Positions 48,001 through 63,000 of a DNA stretch of 64,000 nucleotides are shown here, piece after piece; the stretch's first letter is position 1; each line of letters begins with the position of its first letter. The DNA is taken from contig JAOTRV010000010.1 in assembly GCA_030247575.1 (NCBI GenBank), forward strand, positions 62,001-126,000. The letters are read 5' to 3'. Below the pieces are notes generated by a model, which was not told where the DNA came from, did not search any database, and was given only the letters and a program-made list of their open reading frames with translations. A program made the translations under genes and the position numbers. The stretch comes from Sulfuritalea sp. (GTDB taxonomy: Bacteria > Pseudomonadota > Gammaproteobacteria > Burkholderiales > Rhodocyclaceae).

Positions 48001-51000
48001 CGACGAGACCGGCCGCCTGTTCTTCAACGGCAGCCTGGTCGAGAACAACGGCAACATCACGACCGAGAACAATGCCAACGCGGCGTGGGACAACTCGCAT
48101 GGCTTTGCGGGCGTCGATGCGACGGTAGTTCCCGGTGCGGCGGCGTTCGTGGCGATTCCCGCGACAGCGGTCGGCACGCTCGAACCCGAGGTGCTGGTCC
48201 AGAACCGGCTGAACGTCAAGGCCGTGAACGACGGTTATTCCTACAACTGGCCGAACATCAAGATCCTGGGTGCGAACGAGGGCGGCACCGGCATCCGCAA
48301 CCTCGCCGGCGGCATCAGTCTGAGAACCGATGTTCCGACCGGTCAGGGCAGCATCATCGTCGAGGGATCGGTACTCGGCAAGCGCGTCACCACCATTGCC
48401 GGCGGCAACATCTACATCAACGGCCAGAGCAACATCTCCGTTGCCGGCGAACCTTCCTCGGTCTGGGGCGACATCACGCGCGGCACGTATGGCGCCGGCA
48501 GTGCGACGGGGGCCGGGGTTCGCGCCGCGACCAGCGGGGAAATCAGCAACCTGCTCAGCATTGTGCCGACCGAGCCGGCAATGTATGGCCAGCGGATTTT
48601 CATCCGCGCCAACATCATCAACATCAACGGCCTGATGCAGAGCGGCAAGGATGTCTTTACGCTCAACCTCGACGCCAACGCCGCCGCGGAAGTCCAGCAG
48701 CGCCTCAATCAGGGCTGGTCGGGCCGCTTCTACCTTAACCAGACCTCGGCTGCCAGCAAGGATTTCGCGGTCTATTTCAATACCGCGACCGGCAGCTTCG
48801 AGGTCGACGAGCTCGCCGTCAGCGGCGGCCGCATCGATCTCGACGGCAAGATCCTCAACACCGGCAACGGCAAGATTCGCGTACTCGGCGGTTACGGCCA
48901 GATCAACGTCAACAATACGACCCAGTGGGGCCTGCAGGTCAACCGCCTCGACGCGGGAACCCGCGGCGAGGGCATGCTGGTCATCATCGACCAGGCCAAA
49001 AAAGTCAACGGCATCCCGACGTCCACGGTCTATCAGCAGAACACGCCGCTCAGCACCAGTTATCAGGTCTCGAATACCTGGCGCTACGGCTGGACAGTGG
49101 GCTACGACACGGGCGTCATCGACCGGGTGCACCGCGAGAGCAGCAACTGGCTGGGTTTGATCAACCTCGGCACCACCACGTTCAACGATTACGTCACCGA
49201 GAACCGCTCGGCGCCGGTGCTGATGGGGGCGGGCGGATACTTCTACGAGGTCGATGCCGCTGCGGCGAACAGGGATGCCGTCTATCAGCACAGTGCGCAG
49301 ACGATTGCGACCCCCGGTGCCGACACGCCCGAGTGGAAGGAGGTCTACCACACCGTCCGTTCCACCTGGTACGGCAAGAAAACCTACATCTCGGATTACC
49401 AGCGGCTCCGCGAACTTACCACGCTGAACACCCACAACATATCCGCACACCGCGACATCGGCATCGAGTTCTTCGGTGCTGCCGAGGCTGTGGTCAATGT
49501 AACATCGACCAGCAATCGCGACGTGCTGATCGGCAGCATCATGAACAACTCGGGCACCACCACCGTCACCTCGGGTGGTGCCATCAAGGGCCTGGGCGAG
49601 AACAGCGTCATCGGCGGACGGCGTGTGGTGCTGACCGCGGCGAGCGGCATCGGTACCGATGGGCGGGCGATCAAGACCAATGTCACGGATACATCGCTGT
49701 CCAGCCTGCAAGCCGTCACATCGACCGGCAACATCAACCTGAACGAGAAATTCGGCGACCTGTATGTCGATGCGATCCGGGCCTTGTCCGGCGGCAGCGT
49801 GAACCTCGTCGCCAACAAGAACATCTTCATCGGCCAGCAAAGCGCCGGCGTCTGGTACAGCGGTGCCGTACAGGGCGGCGCCATCACCATCAATGCAGCC
49901 ACCACCACCACCACGTCCGGAGGTGCCATCGGCAACGACGTCGATCATGCGCTGCTGATCGATTCGGGCAACCTGGCCAACGACCGCGTGACGATAACTG
50001 CCAGCGACGACGTCTACGTGCAGGAGACCAACGGCGATCTCAAGCTGAACAAGATCGACACCGGCGGCAAGGTCTGGCTCAAGGTCGCCAACGGCAACCT
50101 GATCGACGCCAACAACACCCAGGAAGTCGACACGCGTACCCGCGACATCCTGCTCGGCGGCCTGTGGAAGGACCTCGGCCTGACCGCGGGGACCGGCGCC
50201 AACCAGAAGATCCTCGACAGCATCGCGGGGTTCAAGGCGGTGAAGGAGCAGGAATACCGCACCTACTGGAAGACCCGCAATTCCCAGACCGATCCGAGCG
50301 TCTACGATTCCGGCTTCCAGGCGCACCTGGCGGCCGACGACAAGGCCTATTACCAGAATGTGCTGGGCTACGACGCCGCTGCCATCAACGTCCTCGAAAC
50401 CAAGCTGACCCAGGAATACCACGCCCTGCACGTCAAGTACGGCGATGCGGTTTACGGCAGCACCTACAACGCCGCCTTCAGCTACACCCTGACCGCCCAG
50501 GAAGATGCGGACCTGCGTGCCAGCATCAAGGTCTGGACCGAAGAGGAGCTGCTGTTCTCGATGAGCGGCGGCCTGCTCAAGGCGACTGCCGATACCCAGA
50601 CCTTGATCGAGGATCCGAACATCAAGGCGACCGAGGTCATGATCATCACCTCGAAGGGGATCGGCAACACGGTCGGCAAGGAAATCATCGATGTCGCCAC
50701 GGTCAAGGCCACGGGCCTGACCGCGGACCAGCGTCTGGCCCTGTCGGCCGCCGACCGTCCCGATCTCACCTATGTCGGCGGCAACATCATTTCCGGGCTG
50801 TTCACCTTCACCCGCGGCAGCACTACCGACACGATTACCCGATTGGATGGCGGCAACTGGGCCGCCGACGGCTTTGCCGTGGGCATGTCCATCCAGATCG
50901 ACGGTACGGCATCGCTCAACGCGACGGCCAAGGCCACCTTCTACAAAGTCGCCGGCATTTCCGGCGCCACCATTACCCTGACGTCCGACGTCAGGCTGGT

Positions 51001-54000
51001 CGCCAGCGAATCGAGCATGCGCGCCACCCTGGCTCCGGTGGTGGTCGATCCGCTGGCATTTACGGCCGCCGGCGGCAATGTCGTCACCACGGCCGTCAAT
51101 TTTGTTGATGGCACCTTCCAGGATTCGATCGTTCGCCCGGGCGGCAGTTGGCTGACAGACGGCTTCGTTGCCGGCAAATACGTCAAGGTGGAAGGCACCT
51201 CGCCCAACGCACCCACCGGTGCCGCCTACTACAAGATCGCCAGCGTCACGGCCACGACCCTGACTTTGACGCCCAACGTCCGCACCACCGCCGAGTCCAA
51301 TGTCAGCCTGACTTTCAGCCTGATGTCGATCAACAGCGAATCGGTGACGAAGATCACCATCGACCAGCGCAACGACGTCAATCTGAACGTGGGCGGCAAG
51401 GTCGTGGTCAATGCCGGCACCAACATTTACCTCGGCACCCTGGGCGGCCTCAACATCGAACGCGTTACGGCCGGCGACGCGGTGCGCATCAAGGCGAAGG
51501 GCGACATCGTCAGCATCGCCACGTCCGGCGTGACCATCACCAGCAGCGACCTGATCCTGGAATCGGGTCTCGGCGCGATCGGCAGTGCGTCGAACCCCTT
51601 CGACATTGCGTTGTCCGCCTCGGGCAGCCTGCAAGGCACCCTGACCGCCCGCGCGCTCAACGAGGTCTATGTCACCAGTGCCGGCACCATCAAGGTCGAG
51701 GCCGTGTCTTCGCAGTCCAGGGGCGTGTACCTGACTGCAGGCGGTTCCATCCTCGACGGCCTGCTCAGTGATTCGGCCAAGATCGCCGCCAATCGCATCG
51801 AGCTGACCGCCAGCGGCGGCACCATCGGCAGCGCTGCCAACTACCTCGAAACCGACCTGCTCGGAACTCCCGGCAGCGGGGCTCCGCTGACCGGCACGCT
51901 GACCGCTACAGCCAGCGGCAGCATCTACCTTCACGAGACGCTGGGCGACTTCAATGTGGATCGCATCAAGTCCACCACCGGCGATGTCGAACTGCGCGCC
52001 CACCAGTCCATCCTGGATGCCTCCACGGCCACCGGCGAATCGGGCAGCAAGCCCGGGATCGACCTGTGGGGCAACAACATCAAGCTGGTTTCCGATCTCG
52101 GCACGGTCGGCCAGTTCGGCGATGACATCGACATCGACAGCAGCTACTCTGCGGCCGGCCAGCTCACTTCGTCGAGTTACCTCGGCACCAACCTCATCGA
52201 AGTAGCCGGCAACCTCACCATCGATCAGGTCAGCGCCGGCGCCGCCTATACCGCCTTCATCGCGGCGCCGACGGGCGGCATCTTCAACGGCCGCAGCAGC
52301 GGCAACAACGTCCTTTCGGGCAAGACCCGTCTGTTCGCCAACGGCGACATCGGCACCTCGGTCAGGGCTTTTGCGACGGCCGTGGGCGCCATCGAGGGCG
52401 TCTCGGAGACGGGCAAGGTCTATGTGACCAATACCGGCGCCATGACTATCGGCGGCGTGACGGCTGCAACCACGGGAATCGTGGCCAAGGGCACCGTCAC
52501 CGTGACGACCATGAGCCCGATGACCGTCGCGACGAACATCACCTCCGACCAGGACATCATCCTCACCGCCAGCGACAGTGCCGGTGCCGGAGACGATCTG
52601 ACCGTCAATGCCGGCGTGAAGCTCGAATCGCTGACCAAGGTTGTCCTGCGCGCCGGCGACCGCCTGGTGCTGAGCGAAACCTCGGAACTCAAGGCGCCTG
52701 TCATCGAACTCCGTAGCGACGATGTTTCCAACGACAGCCTCGGCGGCAGCATGGAGTTGTATGGCACGCTGACCGCGAACGCGGTGAACGCCTATGGCGG
52801 CGGCGACGACGACACCTTCGTCATAACCCGCAACGCCAGTCCGGTCAGTGTCTTCGCCGGTGCCGGCAACGACACCATCCGTGTCGGCAGCACGGCGACG
52901 CTGACTACCAGTACGGGCGGCACCGCAAACCTGATTGCGGCCAAACTGATCATCAACGGCGAGGGCGGCAGCGATGCTGTCATCGTCGATGAAACCGGCG
53001 AAATTGCAGCGACCAGCCTGACCCTCGACCGCGAGACGATATCCACCACCACCTACGGCCGGCTGACCGGTCTCACCAGTGCCAATATCCTTTACGACAC
53101 GATCGAGACACTTGATGTGAATCTCGGCAATGCCGGCAATACCGTACAGATCACGAGCACCCAGGCCGGCACGACGACGACACTGCGCAGCGGAACCGGG
53201 GCCGACGCCATCACCGCAGGAAGCACACTTAGCGACACGACCAGCACCGTGAACGATCTATCCGGCGCGCTGGTGCTGGACAGCCAGGGCGGTACCGACA
53301 CCTTCAGGATCAACGATTCCGGCGACAGCGCGAACAATACCGGCACTCTCACGACGACGACTGTGACGGGGCTTGGTACTGCAGGGATCACCTACGGCAA
53401 TGTCGAGACCTTCAACATCGATCTTGGCAGCGGTGCCGATGCCTTCACGATCGCCAGTACGCATGCAACCACCACCAACCTGCGCGGCCAGGCCGGTGCG
53501 GATTCCATTCTGGTGCAGACCACTGCCGGCCTGACCACGATCGATAGCGGTACGGCCGGCGACACGATCAACATCGGCGACGCCAGCCACGCCCTTTCCG
53601 GCATGGTCGGCCAGATCGACATTGCGGCCGGTGCAGAGACCACGGACACGCTGAATATCGTCGATAGCTTCGACACCACCGGCCGGATCGGCACCTTGAC
53701 TTCGACGGCGCTGACCGGATTGGGCCTGACGCAGGCCGTGAATTACACGGGTATCGAGAGCTTCAACCTGACCCTGGGGCAGGGTGCCGACACGCTGTAT
53801 GTCGCCAGCACCAGCACGGCCGTCAACGCCATCGACGGCTACTGGGGCAGCGACACCATCAACGTCAATTCGATTTCCGGCGTCACCACGATCTACGGCG
53901 ACCAGGTCGATTCCTCGATCGGAGGCGGCGACCCCGGTCGCGGCCTCGGCGGTGACGACACGATTCGCGTGAACTATCGGGAAGACGGCAAACAGACCTT

Positions 54001-57000
54001 CGCCAACGGCGTTGCTGCGCTGCTCACGGTGAGCGGCGGCGAGGGCAGCGACCAGTACGACATCGGCCTTTCCGGCAAGCTGTCCGGTTCTGCGACCTCG
54101 CCGCTGGCATCCCGCATCAACGTCAATAGCACCCACGCTGCCGATCTGGGCGCAGACCGGATGAACGTCTTCGGCACCGACGACCCGGACCTGTTCCTGT
54201 TCCGTCCGCATACCATCATGGCGCTGCAGATGGACGCCGCGGGGCAGCCGATTGCCGGCGGCGGCGTCGAGCGCATCAACTATTCGACCGTCAGCGGCGG
54301 CATCACGGTGTTCGGCCGCGACGGCAACGATACCTTCGCCTTCGACGATACGAGTTCGGCGCTGACCGTCTATGGCGATGCGGGTGCCGATACCTTCCAG
54401 GTCGGCCAGATTTTCGCCTCGCCGCGTGATGCCTATGCAGGCCTGGCGACGGAAGACCAGTTCCAGACCACGCTGACGACACGCGGCTACCTCAGCAACG
54501 GAGTTAACTTCGCCACCACGCTGCACGGCGGCATCGGCAACGACGTCTTCACCATCTATCACAACAAGGCCGACCTCTTCCTCTATGGCGAGGAAGACGA
54601 CGACACCTTCACCGTCCGCGCCTTCGTCGCCGTCGACCCCAACGATCCGCTGAAGCCGATCACCAACATCAACGGCGGCAAGGGCAAGGACCTGATCACC
54701 TACACCATCAACGCGCCGGTGCATATCGACGGCGGCGATGGTTCGGATACGCTGATCGTGGTCGGCACCGAATTCGCCGACAAGTTCGTCGTGGCCGACA
54801 CGGGCATCTATGGCGCCGGACTGTATGTCGAGTACACGGCGATCGAGAACATCGTGGTGGATGCGCTCGAAGGCAACGACCAGTTCTTCATATCCGGTAC
54901 GCCGGAGAACGCCTCGGTCCAGGTCATCGGCGGTCTCGGCAGCGATACCTTCAATGTCGCCGGGAACCAGTTGGCGACGCCGATCGATGTGGTCAGCAAC
55001 GATCTGCTCGGCCATAGCGGCATGATCGACCTGAGCGTTCCGACGGGCAATACGACGGACGCGAATTACCAGAACCTGTTCGTCAAGGACATCTCCGCCA
55101 GCATCATGGACAACGAGGCGGCAGGCATCGCGGTGGTGATGCTCGGCGGCCTGCTGCGCGTATTCGAGGGCGATACGACGAACGCGCTGACCAGCGCGCA
55201 ATACTCGGTCGTGCTGACACGCTCGCCGGAAGAGGACGTGCGCATCACGGCCGCGCCGTCGGTGCCCAAGGAGACCGACAGCAAGGCCGGCGGACTGGGC
55301 GTTGCGGTCAATGGCAGCGCACTGGGCACCACCTTGCTGTTCGACCGCACCAACTGGTTCATTCCGCAGGTCGTCACCATCACCGCACCGGCCGACGTGC
55401 TGGCCGAGGGTCGGCGCGTGGTGAACATCCAGCACACGGTGGTGCAGGGCGCCGATCCAACCGATGGCGGTGCCTATGACGGCCTGGTGATTCCGTCCAT
55501 GGTGGCGGAAGTCTTCGACGACGATGCAGCAAGCGTCGTGGTCACTCCGGCCAATGGCAAGGTGGTCGTTTCCCAAGGCAACGTGCAGCAGGGCGACGCC
55601 TATTCCGATTCCTACTACGTCACGCTGGCGCGCCGTCCCGCCACCGACGTGCAGATCACGCTCAATGTCCAGCCGGATGACAATGGCGTGGCCCAGGTGG
55701 TGACCACCAACTCCGTCGGGACCCAGATTTCCACTCTGAGTTTCACCACCGCCGATCCGGGCGCCGACGACTACTGGAGCAAGCCGCACCTGGTCAAGGT
55801 GGCAGCCGCTGATACCGGCAATACCGTGCAGGGTCTGCAGTACGCAAGGATCACCCATCAGGTCGTGACGGCGGACCAGAGCGCCTATTTCAACCTGAGC
55901 CTCGACGATGTCGCGCAAGGCCTCAAGGCCAAGGTGCTGGCGGACCTGAGCGGACAGTACACGGCGACCGCCAGCGGCACGACGGTGAGCGTCACGGGCC
56001 GGGTGCCGATCAGCGCCGCGGTGAAGGCCGGCAGTGCAGGGCTCACCATCACCGGAACCGAGAACGCCTACACGGCGGCCAATGTGACGCCGACCGGCGC
56101 CGTGGCCGCGGGCAACACCTTCACCCTCTCGATCAACGGCAACAACTACACCTATACCACCGGCTCGACGCCGAGCGGCGGCTCGACGCCCGACGCGCTG
56201 ACCTTGACCGCCGTAGCGAACGGCTTGAGTGCCGCCTATCTCGCCAACTCGCTGACCGGCGTCACGGTGACGGTGGACACCACCACCACGCCGGGCACTC
56301 CCTTCCTCAAGATCGCCGGCGCCTCGGACTTCACCGCGCGCCTGAGCCAGTCGTCAGGTGCCACGGCGACGGTAGCTGCAGGGACCGGAAATACCTCCAC
56401 CAAGTTCGGCTCCATCAATCTGCAGCCTACCGGCACCGTCGCGGCGGGCACATCGTGGACGGTGACCCTCAACGGCGTCGATTTCCGCTACGTTGCCGGC
56501 CTGAACGGCGAGATGACAGTTTTGCCGTCCATCGACGTCACGGTCACGGACAAGGACGCTCCGGGCGTGCTGGTCACCCAGACCGGCGGCAGCACTCGCG
56601 TCACCGAGCCTACCGGGGCGGTGTTCCTCGGCTCCGGCCAGGTCACCGGCAGCACCGGATCGAGCGGCTATGCGCTCGCCGTGAACAGTGCGACGGCGCT
56701 GACAACCGACTTCGCGATCGACTACGGCGTCAGCTTCAGCTCGCCGGCATCGCAAGCCAAGGCCACGTTCAGCGGCACCCAGGTATGGAAGACGGCGAAC
56801 ATTGCTTTCGAAGGCGGGGTATCGGCAGGCAGCACGTGGACGGTGCGGATCGAGAACACCGACTACAGCTATGTCGTTCCCAACAGCGGCGGCACGCTGA
56901 CCCTGGCAGCGGTGGCCAGCGGGCTGGAGGCGGCCTATCTGGCCAATGTGCAGGCCGGCGTCACCGTGTCGGCAGCCGGCAATATCCTGACGGTAGCGAC

Positions 57001-60000
57001 CGCAAATCCCCCCGGCGTCATCGCCAAGGTACTCAACGGCACAGGTGCCATCACCGGCGTCTCGGCGTATCGCAATCCGACCGTGGCATTCAGCGGCACG
57101 GTTCGCGCCGACGAGATCTGGACGCTCAAACTCAACGGCACGTCCTACACTTATTATGCGGGCGCCAGTTCGCTACCAGTCGGCGCTGGTACCACGGCGA
57201 CCTTTGGCGCGGCGACGCTGGCCGCCATGACCGCAGGCCTCGAGAGCCTGCTCGACACGGCCGGTTACGACGCACAGGTCCGCCAGCTCAGCCAGTTCTC
57301 GGCCGATTTCGGTGCAGCCACCCTGAACGAGGCCCAGTCGGCCCACGATTCCGTCTACACGGCGCAATCGCTCGACAATGCCAGTTGGGCGCTGACAGCC
57401 AATGCCGACATTGAAAGCGCAACCACGGTGCCGCACCTGACGATCCACGGCACGGGCAACGGCCAGACCGACTACTACAAGTTCAACATTTCCAACGCCA
57501 TGCTGCATGGCAACGGATTGAGCAATCCGCTCACCCCGGTCAATGCCACCTTCGACATCGACCATGGCTTCGACTACTACGACAGCATCTTCTGGGGCAG
57601 CCGGATCAACCTGTTCAAGGCCGACGGCACGCTGATCGCTTCCGGTCGCGGCTATTCCAACCCGACGACGGGCGCGGGCGGCAGCACGACCTGGCTCGAC
57701 GACTACCTGACCTACCAATTCAACACGGCAGGCGATTACTACGTCGAGGTCACCAACTGGATTCCGCAGGCAGGCAACTCCAACGGCCTGCCCAACGGCG
57801 TCGATTACGATCTGCAGGTTTCGATGGACCGGCATGCGGTGGGCAGCTTCACCTTCGCCCCGTCGCCGATCCTCAAGACCGATCTGCCCGGCAATGCGGC
57901 GCAGAACATCGACGCCGCAGCGAACTGGTACACCTTCTACGACCCCGAAATCGGCAATGGCATCAACATCGCATCGAGCACACCTTACGCCAAGATCAAG
58001 GGCGCCGGCGATGGCGGCACCGACAGCTACTCGTTCACCGTAACCGCCGACATGTTGACGCGGACCGGCGCCACGACCGGCTCGACCACGCTGGAGAACA
58101 GCCCGGCGCACACCTATTACAAGAGCGCCAACATCGAACTGACCGGCAAGATCGCCGCCAACGACATCTGGACCGTGACGCTCGACGGTCTCGACTACAG
58201 CTATACGGTCACCACCGCCGACGTCGGACTCGGCAGCAGCGCGGCCCTGGCCAAGATCGTTTCCACCCTGGCCACGCAGATCGCGGCCCATACGCCGGAC
58301 AGCGGTTCCGCCACGACCGCGACTTACAGCGCCGCGGCGCTTGCTGCCGGCTCCAACACGCTGGTCATCAACGACGCCAACGGCTTCTGGTTCGACCTCA
58401 AGCACGAGTCCGGCACCTCTGCCATGGCCCTGCGCCAGGGCGCCGTGTACGGCAATCAGGCGCTGCCGCTGACCAGCGCGGACATCGAGTTTTCCGGCAC
58501 GGTTGCGATCGGCGACGTCTGGACCCTGACCCTGACGCATACGGATTCGAACAACCTGGAAGTTGCCAAGGACTACATCTACACCGCAAGCACAACTGCG
58601 CTGGCAGATGTCGTGACGGGCTTGCTGACCGAGATCGAGCAAACGCTCCCGACCGTCAACAAGCCGGCCGGCGCAGGCTACGATGCGACGATCGGCGCGT
58701 CGAGCAACATCCTGCATGTCGCCAATTCGCAGGGCGGCAGTTTCAAGGTCGCCATCAAGGAAAGCGGCATCAAGGCCGAGGGCGTCGCCAAAATTCAGAA
58801 CGCTGCCGCCTACACCACCTACAGCGCGAGCGACATCGCCCTGAGCGGCACGGTCGTCGTCGGCGACGTCTGGGCATTGACGCTCACGGACCAGGACAAC
58901 CGGACCAAGACCTACAGCTTCACCGCGACGACGACCAGTCTCGATGACGTCGCCGCCGGCCTGACGACGCTGGTCAATACGACCAGGCCCGCCGGCGCCA
59001 CCTACACGGCGACGCACTTCGACAGCCTGGTGCGGATCGCCGACGAAGGCAGCGGCAAGCAGTTCAGCGTCGCGATCAACCGTACGGGCACAGGTACCGG
59101 CACGGGCAGCGTCACAGGCGTTCCGGTACAGACCGGCATCACCGGCGTGAAGTGGACCGACGCGTCGATTGCGCTCACCGGCACCTTCACTGCAGGCGAC
59201 ATTTACCGGGTCAAGGTCAACACCGGCGATGCCGCTACGGCCTACGAGGCGGTCTACGTCGCCGGTGCGGCGGGCACGGCCGGCACCACCGGCACCACGA
59301 CGAGCTATGCCGCATCGCTGGATGGCGTTGCACTGGCTCTGCGCGACGCAATCAACAACAAGGCACCGGGCGCTGCCAACTACAACGCCTCCACTAGCGG
59401 CGCCACGCTGAGCATCGCCGATGCCAGGGGCGTGACGGTCGAGTACGGCGTCACCGGTGTCGCATCACTGGGCGTCAATGCCGACGCGTCGGGCTGGGTC
59501 AGGTCGGAAGCTTTCTCCAACAGCGTCACCGCCGGACAGATCTACACCGTGACTGTCGACGGCGTGGCGGCGGCGACCGGTACCGTCTCCTTCACCACCG
59601 GGGTGGCGCTATCCGGCTCCACCACAGCGGCGCGGACCCTGACGGTGACCCTCGGCTCGCTTGCCGCGCAGAACCTCGTTCTTGCCAACAACACCTACGA
59701 CACGACGGGCGCCAACGACATCGCAACCGCGCTCAATACATTGATCACCGCCAACGCAACCCTGAACGGCAAGCTGGTCGCCAGCACGAACGCGTCCGGC
59801 CAGTTGGTACTGACCTCGAAGATTGTCGGCGCAGGCATCACGCTGAGCGGCACGAGGGCGGCGCAATTGTTCGGCACGACGCTCAGTGCGACGGCCGGCT
59901 ACGCGCACTACAACTTCACCGCTGCCGACACTTCGATCGCCAATGTCCTGAGCGGCTTGAAGACAGCAATCGACAACGACGGCATCTACCAGGCGTCCTA

Positions 60001-63000
60001 CGACACCGATAGCGTCCGGGGTACGGGTGTGCTGACGGTGGCAAACAAGCTGAAGACGTCTTTCAGCATGCTGGTAAATCAGGGCAGCCTGGGTGCACCG
60101 ACGACCTCCGGCTGGTTCGTGACCGAGCGGCTGGCCGGACCGGTGACCGCCGACCAGGTATTCACCCTGACGGTCAAGGCAAGCACCGGCGGAGCGACCC
60201 AGACCTTTGCCTATCATTCTGCCGACACCAGCGCCGCCGCAGTCGTCGCCGGGCTGGCGGCCAAGGTGAATCTGGATACGGCGACTCACGGCTATCAGGC
60301 CTACGTGAGCCCCGACACGACCGACACCATCGTTCTGGTCAACAACAACAAGGCAGCATTCACCGTCGAGACTACCCGCGGCGGATCGACCGTCGTGTCC
60401 GAGACGACGCCGTGGGCGAGAACCCAGCGGATCACCGGCACGGTCACGGCCGGCGAGGTATTTACGGTCACCATCGTGCCCGACAGCGGCACGCCGGTCG
60501 CCTACAGCTACCAGGCGACCGCTACCGGCGATGCAACCACCACGGCGATCAATAGCGTGCTCACCGGCCTCGCCACCGCGATTACAGGGGCAGGCTACAC
60601 GGCGACGGCAAATACGGACCGCGACACGCTTACCGTGGTCAGCAACACGGGGGCCGGCTTCAGTCTCAGTTACACACGGGGGAGCGCCACCTCGGAGTCG
60701 GGCGCGTCCGGTTTGGCGCATTCGGCGAAGCTGGCCGGCACCGTGTCGGCGGGTGACGTATTCACGGTGGCGCTCAAGCGCGTCAATGTTTCGACCACCA
60801 ACTACTATTCCTTCGAAGCAACCTCGGCCGGGCTTAGCGGCCTGACCACTGACGACCAGAAGATCGACTACGTACTGAACGGGCTCGCCGGCGCCATCGA
60901 TTCGGCGGTTTATGTGGCCACCGCGGATGCGGCAAGCGACTCCCTGACGGTGGTCAACAAGTCGGACAACGACATCACCCTGAGCATCGATCGCGGCACG
61001 GCAACCGACATCTCGGCCTGGTCGAAGACAGTCGCGGTCGGTGGCACGATTACGGACGGGGCGAACTGGACCGTGACGGTCAACTACGGCACCTCCTCGG
61101 TCAAGACCTACACGGCCACCAGCCTGACCGTGGCCGGCGCCAATAACGCAACGAATGCCGCGACGGAGCTGGCTGCAATCATCAACGCCGACGGCGCCGG
61201 CTTGTTCTTTGCCACGACGAACGGCGCCGCACTGAACATTTTCAGCGCGACGAAGGCCAATTCGACGACCGCGATATCCTCGATTACCGGCAGTTCGAAT
61301 GGCGGAGCGACGATCGCGGCATCGGCGACGACCGTAGCGCGCTCGATACAGATCACCGGCACGGCGGCCGCCGGCAAGCTGTGGACCGTCGGCCTGCTCG
61401 ATGCTGCCGGAACCGGCACTGATTACATCAGCTTCGTGGCGACGACGTCGACCATGGCCGACGTCGTCACCGGGCTGACGGCGGCCATCAACGCCAAATA
61501 CAGCTCCGTTACGACCTACAGCGCAGTCGTTTCTACACACAACTCGGGAAGCACGCCGTCCATCACCATCGTCCGCAACGACACCACCGCGTTTTCGCCC
61601 GCAGTCGCGACACCGGCTGCTGCACTGGCCGACGCTGCCAGCTCGGTTGAAACCCTGCAACTCGGCGGCGCGGGCGCTGCCGGCACGAATACCAACAAAG
61701 CCTGGACGGTATCGCTGGAAAGCGGTGGCGTCTACGAAAATTACAGCTACGTTGCGGATGCCAACGACGTCATCGGCGACATCACCAGCGGCCTGGCGGC
61801 CACTGTGGCGGGCAGCTACCGGGCGATTCTCACCGGCAACGATACCGTCACGCTGATCCGCAGCAACGGCGATACTTTTGCCGCCTCGACGACGACGCCG
61901 GCGAGCACGCCGTCCGATGTCTCCGCCTGGACCGAGACAATCCAGCTTACCGGCACGGCGGCCGCCGGAACCACCTGGGCGGTCGGCCTGAAGCAGGGCA
62001 GCAATTACGAGAGCTTCAGCGTCGTGTCCGCCGATGGCGATCCGGGCAACATCGCAGGCCAGCTGGCTACGACGGTCGGCGCCTCCGGAAACTACGATGC
62101 CTTCTACTCGGGCAACGGTACGGTCACCATTCTTCGTCAGTCGGGCACCAGCGCGTTCAGCGCACTGACGATGCTGGGCAGCAATCTTGCGGACGCCGCC
62201 GGCTGGTCCGAGACTCTCGAAGTCACCGGTACCGCCGATGCCGGCAGGACTTATACCGTGTCGGTCCTGCCTGTCGGGGCCACTGTGCCGACCTACTTCA
62301 ACTACACCACCACCGGCGCCACCACCCTCGCCGCCGTCGCTGCGGGCCTGGCGGACGTCATCGACGCGAATGGAGGTTACGCAGCCCTGAGTACCGGCAA
62401 CAACACTCTGACAGTGATCCGGCAGGGTGACACGACGGACTTCGCAGCCAGCACCGAGTCGGCTGCGGCGGCACAGCTGGCTGGCACCTGGGCCACCACC
62501 ATAGAGATCGGCGGCACCATCAAGGCGCGGGAAATCTGGAGCATCACGCTGGACGACGGTACGCCTCTGAGCTTCAGCTACATCGCAGGCATCGATGCCG
62601 CCGCGCTGGATGCACAGACCGTGGCGCAGGGTCTGGCCAGCGCGATCGATGCCAGCCTCCTGTACAAGGCCTCGGTGCAACAGATCGACACCGGCGTCTA
62701 CGCCCTGACCGTGGTCCGCGAAGGCAGCCAGACGGCGTTTGCCGTGGCGCGCAGCATCACCGCGGCACCGGCACTCGTCGCTCCAGGCTTGAGCGGCGAC
62801 GCCAAGGTCGGCTGGAGCCAACAGCTCACACTGGACAACGATTCGCTGGCCAACGACACCTGGACGCTGGCGATGAGCAACGCCAGCCAGGCCAATGCCA
62901 GCCACGTCAGCACCGCCGACGCCTTCGCGACCGACGGTACCGGCGCGGTGGCGGATCTATTGGCGACGCGCCTCACCGCAGCCGGCTATACCGTGACACA

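Noticed and set aside
45806-52003. Very long open frame on the minus strand (about 2,065 codons)
   Set aside because: It lies opposite the giant gene; its His/Gln/Gly/Arg-rich sequence shows no domain and reflects the GC-rich, stop-poor complement of repetitive codons. The same holds for the long minus-strand frames at 25,407-28,964, 28,965-32,768, 40,134-43,175 and 59,609-62,905.
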